DNA of 12,808 nt from Candidatus Thorarchaeota archaeon (GTDB taxonomy: Archaea; Asgardarchaeota; Thorarchaeia; Thorarchaeales; Thorarchaeaceae): NCBI GenBank assembly GCA_016840245.1, contig JAEOST010000770.1, forward strand, positions 1 to 12,808, written 5' to 3'. Positions 1-6,565 of the stretch are shown one piece after another. Below the pieces are notes generated by a model. The model had not been told where the DNA came from. It searched no databases and saw nothing but the letters and a program-made list of their open reading frames with translations. The position numbers were made by a program, and so were the translations under genes. Every line of letters begins with the position of its first letter. The first letter of the stretch is position 1.

Positions 1-2
1 CG

Positions 3-221
3 ACTGCTCTCACAACATCTATCACGACATCCACGATAACATCCAGCACAACTGTTTCCACAACGCCCACTACAACATCCAACACAACAGCAACTACATC
101 CATCACGATGAACACAACAACTACCACTACACCACCGGATTTTCTGATTGCTCAAGTCGCCATTATCAGTATTGGAGTGGTTACAATTGCCATTGTAGTT
201 ATTGTCAAGAGGTCACGATGA
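3..221 (+). CDS. Thr-rich surface protein with C-terminal membrane anchor (3' fragment)
   Basis: Only the last 72 residues are in the window; the 5' part lies upstream. The visible part starts with about 43 residues of which more than half are Thr and most of the rest Ser, Ala, Ile or Asn (runs such as NTTATT and NTTTTTT). A PPDF turn follows, then a single hydrophobic helix (about residues 47-68) and a short basic tail KRSR before TGA. This is the usual C-terminal layout of archaeal cell-surface proteins: an O-glycosylated stalk holding an outer domain off the membrane, with the basic stop-transfer tail inside. The outer domain, and so the function, cannot be seen. The frame was chosen because the other two plus frames give either early stops or His/Asn-rich nonsense. 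Confidence 0.8.
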   Translation, partial: TALTTSITTSTITSSTTVSTTPTTTSNTTATTSITMNTTTTTTPPDFLIAQVAIISIGVVTIAIVVIVKRSR

Positions 222-385
222 TACTTTGAGATTGTTAGCGCCTAGGAGAGGTCATGGACCTATTCTTTCAAAGATCAGTGACATTCTAAACTCTGGATAG
301 CTAATCATGGAAAGCACGTCAGACCAGCAGTCTACGAGTTCTCTGGAGAGTTTAACAAAGAGATTGCATTGGTGAAGATTCGTAT

Positions 386-570
386 GAGAAGGGGATGGGT
401 ACGCCGTCCATCCTCTCAAACCTATTACTACAACGGACTTATTACGAAGTGGTAGATAGAACAAGTAGGTGGTACGCAGTCATCGGGAGCTATATTTTCG
501 TTACATGCCCTCAATTACGAAACTCCCCCCTCCTACCACGATTTCTCCTGATGGCTGGACCACCGACTTG
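386..570 (+). repeat. Dispersed structured intergenic repeat, copy 1
   Basis: This ~185 bp segment aligns along its whole length with 3819-3994, at roughly 80% identity by hand alignment. Exact blocks are shared, for example ACGCCGTCCATCCTCTCAA and CAACGGACTTATTACGAAGT; flanks on both sides are unrelated. The copy can fold. A 5' hairpin pairs 390-399 with 407-416 around the conserved loop TACGCCG. A closing helix pairs 462-472 with 560-570 and has one A/G mismatch. An inner stem pairs GGGAG (485-489) with CTCCC (523-527). No transposase, terminal inverted repeats or target-site duplication is visible. It could be a non-coding RNA, a MITE-like element or a shared leader. An open frame starting MGTPSILSN crosses it but is not kept intact in copy 2. 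Confidence 0.75.
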
Positions 571-818
571 CTATTGTAGAATCAGAGTGTGGCCGGATCA
601 GACAGAGGGAGGGAGTCTTGTCGCAGATTCTTCCACCGGGTATATTTGATTATGAAGACTGGGTCTACATAAGAAACTCCATCTGATCTCAGACCACGTC
701 ATTATGTTAGACAGAGCTTTGATATAAATCACGTCTCTAGCTCGCATCTACTAAAAACAATCAACGCTCTAATTTTGCGATGAGGAAATGATTATCCAAA
801 ATGTAAACGATTTTATTG

Positions 819-830
819 ATAAAATCTATA
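819..830 (+). promoter_or_regulatory. Candidate TATA box for the 847 gene
   Basis: The AT-rich ATAAAATCTATA is centred about 23 nt upstream of the ATG at 847. No good ribosome site precedes that ATG, so the spacing fits a leaderless archaeal transcript. GATATAAATC at 721-730 is an alternative that would give a long leader. Confidence 0.35.
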
Positions 831-846
831 GGTAGTCCAGTAGGTT

Positions 847-1284
847 ATGCTCGTGTACAGGACGACAATAAGAGTGGGATTGGTCCTCGGCTTCTCGGCA
901 GGTGTATCGACCTCATTGATGATTAATCAGGTAATGGGAATTGCTGTCACTGTGAGTTGTCTTCTCGCCTACCTATACATCATCTGGGAAGTACTCAAAG
1001 AACCAGTAGTCAAGATGGTGAGGTTTGCAATATACCAAGCCATTTTATTCCAATTACTCAATCTCATGGTTCTCGTTCAAGGTTATATGAGTCAGATATA
1101 CGAGTGGGAGATGCTAATGTTTCATCCGACCTCATATGGAGGTATTGTACTTGGAGTCATCTCTATCATTATGTTATTCTACTCTCTTCATTTACTGACT
1201 CTAAACGAGTTACAGGAACGAATCAAGGAACTTGAGAGTCATTCACTTCTTCACCCAATTAGTCCAACACCCGTTGAGAGCTGA
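847..1284 (+). CDS. Four-helix integral membrane protein, function unknown
   Basis: This 145-residue protein has four hydrophobic segments at about residues 9-25, 29-50, 60-80 and 97-117. A short charged, probably helical stretch (NELQERIKELE, about 120-130) and a Pro/Ser-rich tail follow. The even number of helices puts both ends on the same side of the membrane. No catalytic or transport motif is visible and I do not recognise a family. The ATG at 847 is the first start in the frame; there is only a weak AGG just upstream. The gene stands alone: the preceding plus gene is over 600 bases away and the next gene converges on it. That it is a real gene is well supported by the regular hydrophobic pattern; a function is not. 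Confidence 0.75.
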   Translation: MLVYRTTIRVGLVLGFSAGVSTSLMINQVMGIAVTVSCLLAYLYIIWEVLKEPVVKMVRFAIYQAILFQLLNLMVLVQGYMSQIYEWEMLMFHPTSYGGIVLGVISIIMLFYSLHLLTLNELQERIKELESHSLLHPISPTPVES

Positions 1285-1358
1285 GTGTGTTCTTCTTGTG
1301 TCACAACATTGAGATGGCCTATTGAGTGAAGCAGAGCTTCCTTGCTTGTCAGGAGTTA

Positions 1359-1378
1359 TATTGGTGAATTCACCAATA
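1359..1378. repeat. Perfect 20-nt palindrome in convergent spacer
   Basis: TATTGGTGAA is followed directly by its exact reverse complement TTCACCAATA, with no spacer. It lies 75 nt after the stop of the 847 gene, in the spacer between convergent genes. It may be a dimeric protein-binding site or part of the transcript-end structure; with no loop bases it is a poor simple hairpin unless the centre opens. Confidence 0.6.
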
Positions 1379-1410
1379 GAGTTAGACTTGTCTTGATGGT
1401 TCGAGCTTTT

Positions 1411-1456
1411 GAAAAATACTTGGAGGAGGTATTCTAGTGTAACCTCCTCCTTTAAA
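1411..1456. terminator. Bidirectional hairpin terminator between convergent genes
   Basis: GGAGGAGGT (1422-1430) pairs perfectly with ACCTCCTCC (1442-1450) around an 11-nt loop. On the plus strand the stem is followed by TTTAAAA. On the minus strand it is followed by AGTATTTTTC, a T-run suited to ending transcripts in that direction. Its place between the 847 gene and the end of the minus-strand ABC operon fits shared termination. Confidence 0.6.
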
Positions 1457-1480
1457 ACAGGCATACTAGCAATTCAAGAA

Positions 1481-1972
1481 CTAAATCGATGTGTATTTTC
1501 TCAGAAACACGATTATAGTTTTTGATTCTAATACGATACACAATACTATGAGTAGAACACCCAATGCCAGTATATCAAGATAGGGTGTGACTCTGGACAT
1601 TGTCATAGTATATGCTACAGTTTCATTGGCTGGAGCTATGATTATCAGGGCATACCAGTTTCTTTCTGGAATATCAAGAACTCCCTTGAATGAATTGATA
1701 TTTTCGAAGGCAACGATCCATGTAACATTCTCTATTGACACTTCTTCTAGCATCCGGTATCCATCTTCATACCCCATTAGATATACTGAAAGATTCCTAT
1801 GATCATCTGATGTAATCTCGAAGTGGATGTCGGTTGTTACGGCAAAGAACTTACCTCTGTAATTACTTGGCTCTACTGGACCATGTGACTGGTACACTGA
1901 ACCGGGATTGAATGAGATCATCAGGAGGGCAATTGCAAGTACAAACAGCGATTTTGAGAGTCTTCGTGCCAT
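1481..1972 (-). CDS. ABC-operon accessory membrane protein with extracytoplasmic domain
   Basis: This 163-residue protein has an N-terminal signal or anchor helix (about residues 7-21 after MARRLSK). An outer domain of about 100 residues follows, with alternating beta-type patterns and three N-glycosylation sequons (N60, N82, N116). A second hydrophobic helix (about 131-149) and a basic tail (FLRKYTSI) end it. The outer domain has a beta-sandwich look, with phrases such as FFAVTTDIHFEI and NWYALIIIAPANE typical of small archaeal ectodomain proteins. It starts 2 nt after the stop of the ABC-2 permease and is almost surely co-transcribed with it. I infer a substrate-capturing or stabilising partner of the exporter, not a shown role. 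It ends with TAG. No family name is assigned. Confidence 0.75.
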   Translation of the reverse strand: MARRLSKSLFVLAIALLMISFNPGSVYQSHGPVEPSNYRGKFFAVTTDIHFEITSDDHRNLSVYLMGYEDGYRMLEEVSIENVTWIVAFENINSFKGVLDIPERNWYALIIIAPANETVAYTMTMSRVTPYLDILALGVLLIVLCIVLESKTIIVFLRKYTSI

Positions 1973-1974
1973 CT

Positions 1975-2787
1975 CTATACCCCCATTCTGTTGAACTGCA
2001 GTACTGCTATGATCAATGCAATGAGTCCAACTGCCAGAGTACCTCCTATGGATACGAATACATCTTGAATTACAATATCTGAAGACAGCGGATAGATTGC
2101 CCCTTCGCCTGCGAAGCTTATAGCCATCAAGACTGGGTTGAAGATTCCTCTGGTCACTAGATCATAGTCACTCAACATTGCTAGAAAGAGAAGACCAAAC
2201 CACAGGCCGCATCCAAGAACTGTGGTTGCCAGCATATTCTTTGAGAAGACCGCAATTAGTGACGTTGTTGCTGCAACTGCAATAACAAGAACAAGGAATG
2301 AAAGGAACATGACCAGTAATGCATCTGTGTTAATACCATATGGAATCAATGCACTAACAGCAAATATCAGACCTGCATTAACACCTATGACAATGAAAGC
2401 TACTATCATTAGTATCTTTATGAGGATATAGGACCACCTCTTTATGGGGTATGATAGCATTGTACGTGTCATCCCAGTCTCTAGTTCACGTGAGATACTG
2501 AATGCAATCAGTACTGGTACAATGAATAGTATGATCGTGTTAATAGGATATAGAACCTCAGCGTATTTCTTGGTCCCAAGTGTGTTCATGGTATCCATTA
2601 TTTTATCCAAATCATATAAGGAGGGGGTTACTTCACTTATGGTAGATAGCCCAGGTATGAATTGAAGCACAACATACGATGCTAGAAGGAGAGGAAGGAC
2701 TACAATACACTCCAAAATGGGAATTGGAAATGACATGTCAAGCTCCAGTTTGATCAGACCAAGTGTCTGTTTGAGTCTCTTATTCAT
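1975..2787 (-). CDS. ABC-2 type transporter permease
   Basis: This 270-residue membrane subunit has six hydrophobic segments at about residues 25-45, 80-99, 121-148, 156-180, 186-206 and 245-265. Between the second and third lies the cytoplasmic element SRELETGMTRTMLSYPIKRW (99-118), matching the ABC-2 permease pattern of a charged ExxxG stretch followed by LxxPIxR. A large outer loop sits between helices 1 and 2. Length and topology are normal for one half of an ABC-2 exporter, so it probably works as a homodimer with the ATPase. Its ATG overlaps the ATPase stop in ATGA (2784-2787), a sign of translational coupling. The substrate is unknown; ABC-2 systems of this size move lipids, polysaccharides, antibiotics or peptides, and nothing here decides between them. 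Confidence 0.9.
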   Translation of the reverse strand: MNKRLKQTLGLIKLELDMSFPIPILECIVVLPLLLASYVVLQFIPGLSTISEVTPSLYDLDKIMDTMNTLGTKKYAEVLYPINTIILFIVPVLIAFSISRELETGMTRTMLSYPIKRWSYILIKILMIVAFIVIGVNAGLIFAVSALIPYGINTDALLVMFLSFLVLVIAVAATTSLIAVFSKNMLATTVLGCGLWFGLLFLAMLSDYDLVTRGIFNPVLMAISFAGEGAIYPLSSDIVIQDVFVSIGGTLAVGLIALIIAVLQFNRMGV

Positions 2788-3707
2788 CGCTTAATCACCT
2801 CTCTAAAAGCCAACTCAAGGGAGCTAATACGTTCTATTGTATAGACATCAAAGCCTAGACGGTCTGCAGTATGACTCAATCTAAACCGGATGTCTTCTTC
2901 TGACACATCACTGAAGCTGATCGTCAGTGAATTTGTCCCTGCCACTTCCACAGATACAACACCCTCAATATCACGAATCTGTTCAATGATGGATGATGGA
3001 TCAAGAACACTCAATCTCAAATGCTTTCCTGAGTATTTCTGTAACACATCGAGAAGTGGGCCAGTCTCAACCAATGATCCCTTATGGATGAACCCAACAT
3101 GTGTACAGACCCTCTCAAGTTCGGACAGTACATGGGAAGAGATTAGAATCGATACACCAGTGTCTTGATGAATTCTAGTGATCATCTGTAGTAATTCCAT
3201 TCTTCCAAAGACATCAAGATTAGAGGTGGGTTCATCAAGAATGAGTAATTTTGGATTCCCGATTAGGGCCTGTGCAATGCCTAGTCTCTGTCGCATTCCT
3301 GCTGATAGATTTCCAATTTTCCTATCCATTGCGTTCTCAAGACCCACGGTTGAGAGTAGGTCTTCTGAATCCTGATAAGTTTCGTACAACTCTGAAACAT
3401 GACTCAAGTATTGACCTACTCGAAGAGACTTGGGATACATTGGGTGTTCGTGAAGAACACCTGTTTTTCTTCTAATTTCAACAGATTCTGATATTGTATC
3501 ATGTCCATACACAATCGCGCTACCTGCATCTTGACGCAACAGTCCTAGGAGTATTCTTAACAGGGTTGTCTTTCCAGCACCGTTTGGTCCAATCAATCCG
3601 AATATTCCAATCGGGACACCAAGAGTTAGATTATTCAGGGCGATAACTTTCCCAAATCGCTTTGTTATATTTGTGATTTCAATAATTGACGGGGTTGTGT
3701 TCATCAT
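2784..3707 (-). CDS. ABC transporter ATP-binding protein
   Basis: This 307-residue nucleotide-binding subunit drives the permease that follows. Visible motifs, in order, are Walker A GPNGAGKTT (40-48), signature LSAGM (134-138), Walker B LLILDEP (154-160) with the D-loop NLD after it, and the switch histidine in SSH (192). The Q-loop region reads TGVLHEHPMYP, with Glu/His where many members have Gln; Glu at this point is common in the CcmA-like exporter branch. About 85 residues after the core form a C-terminal domain ending SSLELAFREVIKR, as in ABC-2-linked ATPases. It is first in the operon. Two ATGs stand in tandem (3705-3707 and 3702-3704); a TATA-like box 26 nt upstream suggests a leaderless message starting at the first. 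Confidence 0.93.
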   Translation of the reverse strand: MMNTTPSIIEITNITKRFGKVIALNNLTLGVPIGIFGLIGPNGAGKTTLLRILLGLLRQDAGSAIVYGHDTISESVEIRRKTGVLHEHPMYPKSLRVGQYLSHVSELYETYQDSEDLLSTVGLENAMDRKIGNLSAGMRQRLGIAQALIGNPKLLILDEPTSNLDVFGRMELLQMITRIHQDTGVSILISSHVLSELERVCTHVGFIHKGSLVETGPLLDVLQKYSGKHLRLSVLDPSSIIEQIRDIEGVVSVEVAGTNSLTISFSDVSEEDIRFRLSHTADRLGFDVYTIERISSLELAFREVIKR

Positions 3708-3726
3708 CCCTCAACAGCCACGTTTA

Positions 3727-3738
3727 TGATATTTATTG
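3727..3738 (-). promoter_or_regulatory. TATA-like box of the ABC operon
   Basis: On the minus strand the sequence reads ACAATAAATATC, with the box ATAAATAT at 3736-3729. Its centre is about 26 nt upstream of the first ATG of the ATPase, the usual archaeal distance to the transcription start. No good ribosome site lies in between apart from GAGGG touching the ATG, so a leaderless or near-leaderless transcript is likely. Confidence 0.45.
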
Positions 3739-3818
3739 TAACTATATTAATAGTATTATGTTTTTTCAAACATCATACTTAATTTGATATCGATTAATAC
3801 AATAACGAGTTGATTGAT

Positions 3819-3994
3819 GCAGAGGGGATGGATACGCCGTCCATCCTCTCAATCCTCATTCTGCAACGGACTTATTACGAAGTAGTAGAAGGAATTAGTA
3901 GGTGGTATCAGTCATCCGGAGTAATAATTTTGTAACATGCCCTCATAACTCCCCCCCTCCTACCAGTTGCTTCTGATGACTGCCCACCGACTTC
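3819..3994 (+). repeat. Dispersed structured intergenic repeat, copy 2
   Basis: This 176 bp copy lies in the spacer between divergent genes and has the same orientation as copy 1 (386-570). Its 5' hairpin is complete: 3822-3832 pairs with 3840-3850 in 11 pairs, one of them G-T, around loop TACGCCG. The last loop-side pair is A-T here and G-T in copy 1, so pairing is kept despite the change. The closing helix pairs 3897-3905 with 3984-3992 and keeps the same A/G mismatch. The inner stem pairs GGAGT (3918-3922) with ACTCC (3948-3952). The shared open frame starts MDTPSILSI but ends early at a TAA (3934-3936) after a one-base length change relative to copy 1. That favours an RNA or DNA role over a protein. 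Confidence 0.75.
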
Positions 3995-4223
3995 AAATAA
4001 ACTCTGTATCACTGTCCTGATAAGTACTAAGAGCCAATGAAATGACAAGATGATTACCTAACACCATTGAATCTAGATATTGAGTACATAGTTGACAGCG
4101 TGAGAAACCAACACACGTTGTAGCAGATTTTAGCTGGCTATTCTATCAAGTCGGACCAATGTTCCAAAAAAGTTAGATGCAAAACCGGTTGTATTATTGA
4201 ATGACTCAAGAGGGGTGTTACAA

Positions 4224-5486
4224 GTGGGCTCTAAAGAAAGTCTGGAACGACCTGACCTTCCAACTGAAGACGAACTATTGAATGACCCTCATTCGTACTG
4301 GATTGATCCAGACACATTAGAGGTTGGTCAGGCTGGCCCGATACCTGATGATTCTTTTGTGTTCACGACAAGCCTCGTGACAAAAGATGGCCTTCTTACT
4401 GGGAAATTCAATGGTTTTGCTTACCAAGGTTCCTTCGTGTTGCTGAGACGTCAAGAGGTCGGGGTTTGGCTCAGGGAGTTGATTCTAAAATATGTCAAGC
4501 AGAATGATGCGTTTCCATCCAATGTGAGTGTCAAGAGATTCACACCCAAGCTAATCCTGCTCTATGCACCAGAATCAATCTCAAGAGTCTTCTCGATCTA
4601 CATCCCTCCATCAGTGATTGATAAATTTGACCTGCAAAAGAGAATGAAAGAGGAGTATGAAAGTACTCAAGGGCAAATTCCTGATATTCAACAGAGTAAG
4701 AGCAAAGAGGTTGTCTTCCTCGGAGAATGGAGAGAGGACTATGAGAAGGCAATTGAGATAGGAACGGAGATAGCAGGAAAGGCATTCTGGCAAGACAGGA
4801 TAAGGACCGTTAGATGTTTTGCCTCGGAACCACCTAACAATGTCCTGTATATCATCAAGACTGTTTTTGAGTCACCGAAGATGAAAGAACCAACTCTTAA
4901 GATGCTTCTTCAGCAGGCCATGTGGGAGGTCTTCAAACTGGACCACTTTGGGTATATTGACAGGTTATTTGGAGACTTCTTCTTGAACGTACCAGTCTAT
5001 TCAACTCTTGAATCAGCAAGAGGCATGATAGAGAAGGAGCTTGTCAGTACGGTATGTGACCAGATAGATAGAGGAGGGACCACCATTGGTCTGGATATCG
5101 AAGCCTGTCTACAATATCCCGAATTTGTCATGAGGACTGATGAGATTCTAAAGCTCCGAGAGGAGGAGATGAGGGATGTCAAACTCTTCCGAATGGATAT
5201 AAAGGACTCATTTTCAGAGTACCAGGTTGATGTATCAGAGATTGCCCTCACAGCAAATGGATTTGAGATTCTGAGGGCTTGTGGGATGAGGCCCTATGTG
5301 AGACCGCATCATTCTGGATTTGAGAAACTGCACGAGGCTTTTGGTGGTGAGATACCCCTGTCTACGGAGACGTTCAAAAGACCTGAGAAGATCTCCCCTA
5401 CACTCTGTAAGGTCATACTCCACGAGCTTGAACGATTGGTGTTTGAGGACTGGAGAGAAAGTGGTGATGAGGTCGCTCATTTCTAG
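4224..5486 (+). CDS. Unrecognised soluble protein, 420 residues
   Basis: I do not recognise the family. The protein has no signal peptide, no membrane helix and no cysteine-pair metal site, so it is probably cytoplasmic. It is rich in acidic and aromatic residues. It opens with a short acidic region, then a beta-rich part (about residues 40-135, including SFVFTTSLVTKDGLLTGKF and SVKRFTPKLILLYAPES). A charged helical middle and a C-terminal helical part (EILKLREEEMRDVK) follow. The GTG at 4224 is preferred because AGAGGGGTG (4209-4217) precedes it by 6 nt; an in-frame TTG at 4197 would add nine residues but has no ribosome site. The stop TAG sits at the foot of a small hairpin (TAGCA/TGCTA, 5484-5499). 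The following methyltransferase gene lies 185 nt on and has its own ribosome site. Confidence 0.75.
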   Translation: MGSKESLERPDLPTEDELLNDPHSYWIDPDTLEVGQAGPIPDDSFVFTTSLVTKDGLLTGKFNGFAYQGSFVLLRRQEVGVWLRELILKYVKQNDAFPSNVSVKRFTPKLILLYAPESISRVFSIYIPPSVIDKFDLQKRMKEEYESTQGQIPDIQQSKSKEVVFLGEWREDYEKAIEIGTEIAGKAFWQDRIRTVRCFASEPPNNVLYIIKTVFESPKMKEPTLKMLLQQAMWEVFKLDHFGYIDRLFGDFFLNVPVYSTLESARGMIEKELVSTVCDQIDRGGTTIGLDIEACLQYPEFVMRTDEILKLREEEMRDVKLFRMDIKDSFSEYQVDVSEIALTANGFEILRACGMRPYVRPHHSGFEKLHEAFGGEIPLSTETFKRPEKISPTLCKVILHELERLVFEDWRESGDEVAHF

Positions 5487-5658
5487 CATCATGTTGCTAA
5501 AAGGAAGATAATCACCAAACAGATTTTCCGACTGAAGTGAACCAATTTCAATTATCTAATATGGTCCTCTGGACAGACAACTCTTCAAGTTGGAGGGTAG
5601 TGTCCGTCTTCCAAAGAAGTGAATAGGATGATTGTCCAATGGATTGAACCAAGAGAAT

Positions 5659-5665
5659 GAGGTGA
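5659..5665 (+). promoter_or_regulatory. Ribosome binding site that fixes a TTG start
   Basis: GAGGTGA, a near-perfect complement of the archaeal 16S rRNA 3' end, lies 6 nt before the TTG at 5672. It strongly supports this non-ATG start for the methyltransferase. No in-frame ATG exists before residue 44. Confidence 0.75.
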
Positions 5666-5671
5666 CCAGTA

Positions 5672-6544
5672 TTGATCAAGGAGTTCCAAGACCTGTTTGT
5701 TAGTCCTGTGGATCATAGACATCTTGCCTTTACGGGATCATGCTCCAATGATGGAAGATGGACTGATGGGCTTCTTCACCGCAGTGAAGACCTGTCTTTC
5801 ATGGTGAGAGAAGGGATTCCGGAGTTCGTCGAGGTCGAGAAGAAGGCATGGACTGGTGGAGGTGGTTCCTTCGTCCCAGACATTGAGTTGATTCAGAATA
5901 ACTGGGAGCAGATCTTTGAGAACCTGAGAGAGAACAGGGACCACTCATACTATCAGTATGCAAGAGAGATTGCGGAAGGTGGAGGTCTTGGGATCGACAT
6001 CGCCAGTGGTCCGGGTGGGGGTGCTGTTCCATCCATTCTCTTCTTCGACCCTGATGCAAAGGTCCTCATGACCGACCTAGGCGGGCTAGTCCTGCACCTG
6101 TGGCAACACCACTTCAAAGACATCAAGGAGGGTCACAATGTCTCATTTGCAGAGATGGATGTCACTGAGGTGCCAATCAAGTCTGACTGTCTGGACTACG
6201 TTGTTGACTCAGGGGGCTTCGGGAACGTGAATTATACAGACAGGGCAGTGAGTGAGGCCTTCAGAATTCTACGCTCAGGTGGTGGATTGCACCTCAATAA
6301 TGCAATCACCGAGGGCATTGAGGAGTTGCCTATCGATGTATACAAGGAACTTGTCAGGAAAAAACCACATGACGAGTATGGATGGGAGTCTGTGGTGGAG
6401 AATGCAGGCTTTGTGATTGAGAGAGTTGATACTTGGAATCGAAGGAAGGTGGAGTATGACGAGAGTGACCTTGGTGTACTCTCTAGGGAACATGGTATTG
6501 ACCTGTACTTCACAAGCCTCACAATCTCTGGACGAAAACCATAG
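5672..6544 (+). CDS. SAM-dependent methyltransferase with Trm112-like N-terminus
   Basis: This 290-residue class I methyltransferase of the methyltransf_11/UbiE-like type probably transfers a methyl group from S-adenosylmethionine to an unknown small molecule or macromolecule. The N-terminal ~55 residues follow the Trm112-like pattern (LFVSPVDHRHL, a second strand, then DLSFMVREGIPEFV) but lack the zinc cysteines. The Rossmann domain shows motif I GLGIDIASGPGGG (105-117), an acidic strand VLMTDL (131-136), motif EMDVTEVPIKSDCLDYVV (161-178) and the post-motif EAFRILRSGGGLHLNN (195-210). The glycine-rich loop is longer and more Gly/Pro-rich than the usual GxGxG. The C-terminal part (ENAGFVIERVDTW) matches the last strands of such enzymes. 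The gene has its own GAGGTGA site, and the next gene converges on it with a 21-nt gap. Confidence 0.82.
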   Translation: MIKEFQDLFVSPVDHRHLAFTGSCSNDGRWTDGLLHRSEDLSFMVREGIPEFVEVEKKAWTGGGGSFVPDIELIQNNWEQIFENLRENRDHSYYQYAREIAEGGGLGIDIASGPGGGAVPSILFFDPDAKVLMTDLGGLVLHLWQHHFKDIKEGHNVSFAEMDVTEVPIKSDCLDYVVDSGGFGNVNYTDRAVSEAFRILRSGGGLHLNNAITEGIEELPIDVYKELVRKKPHDEYGWESVVENAGFVIERVDTWNRRKVEYDESDLGVLSREHGIDLYFTSLTISGRKP

Positions 6545-6565
6545 AATTGAAATTGTCGTTTAGAA

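Larger units (their letters stand above)
222..846. other. Gene-free spacer holding repeat copy 1
   Basis: This 625-base stretch has only weak open frames on either strand, without ribosome sites or protein-like composition. Its notable content is copy 1 of the structured repeat (386-570). A small hairpin with stem AGGTC/GACCT at 249-261, followed by a pyrimidine-rich stretch, lies shortly after the stop of the Thr-rich gene and may be its terminator. A TATA-like GATATAAATC lies at 721-730 and another AT-rich box at 819-830, ahead of the gene at 847. Confidence 0.6.
3708..4196. other. Divergent spacer with operon promoter and repeat copy 2
   Basis: The first ~110 bases are very AT-rich and carry the ABC operon's TATA-like box and a small hairpin (ATGTTT at 3758-3763 pairing with AAACAT at 3768-3773). 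Repeat copy 2 follows. From 3995 to 4196 I see no gene and no clear promoter for the plus-strand gene downstream; an AACCGGTT palindrome lies at 4183-4190. Confidence 0.55.

Noticed and set aside
1..180. Repetitive ACA/ACT-rich DNA that might be a tandem repeat array
   Set aside because: The frame from position 3 explains it as Thr/Ser codons of a surface-protein stalk; there is no fixed repeat period.
252..464. Minus-strand open frame of 70 codons
   Set aside because: It runs antisense through the repeat, has no ribosome site and unnatural composition.
395..649. Plus-strand open frame of 84 codons (MGTPSILSN start)
   Set aside because: It begins inside the 5' hairpin of the repeat. The counterpart in copy 2 shifts frame and ends early at a TAA, there is no ribosome site, and the part after the repeat looks random.
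1391..1410. GGTTCGAGC resembling a tRNA T-loop
   Set aside because: No acceptor stem, D-arm or anticodon arm can be built around it.
1243..1464. Minus-strand open frame of 73 codons
   Set aside because: It overlaps the end of the 847 gene, the palindrome and the terminator hairpin; its start lies in the terminator stem region.
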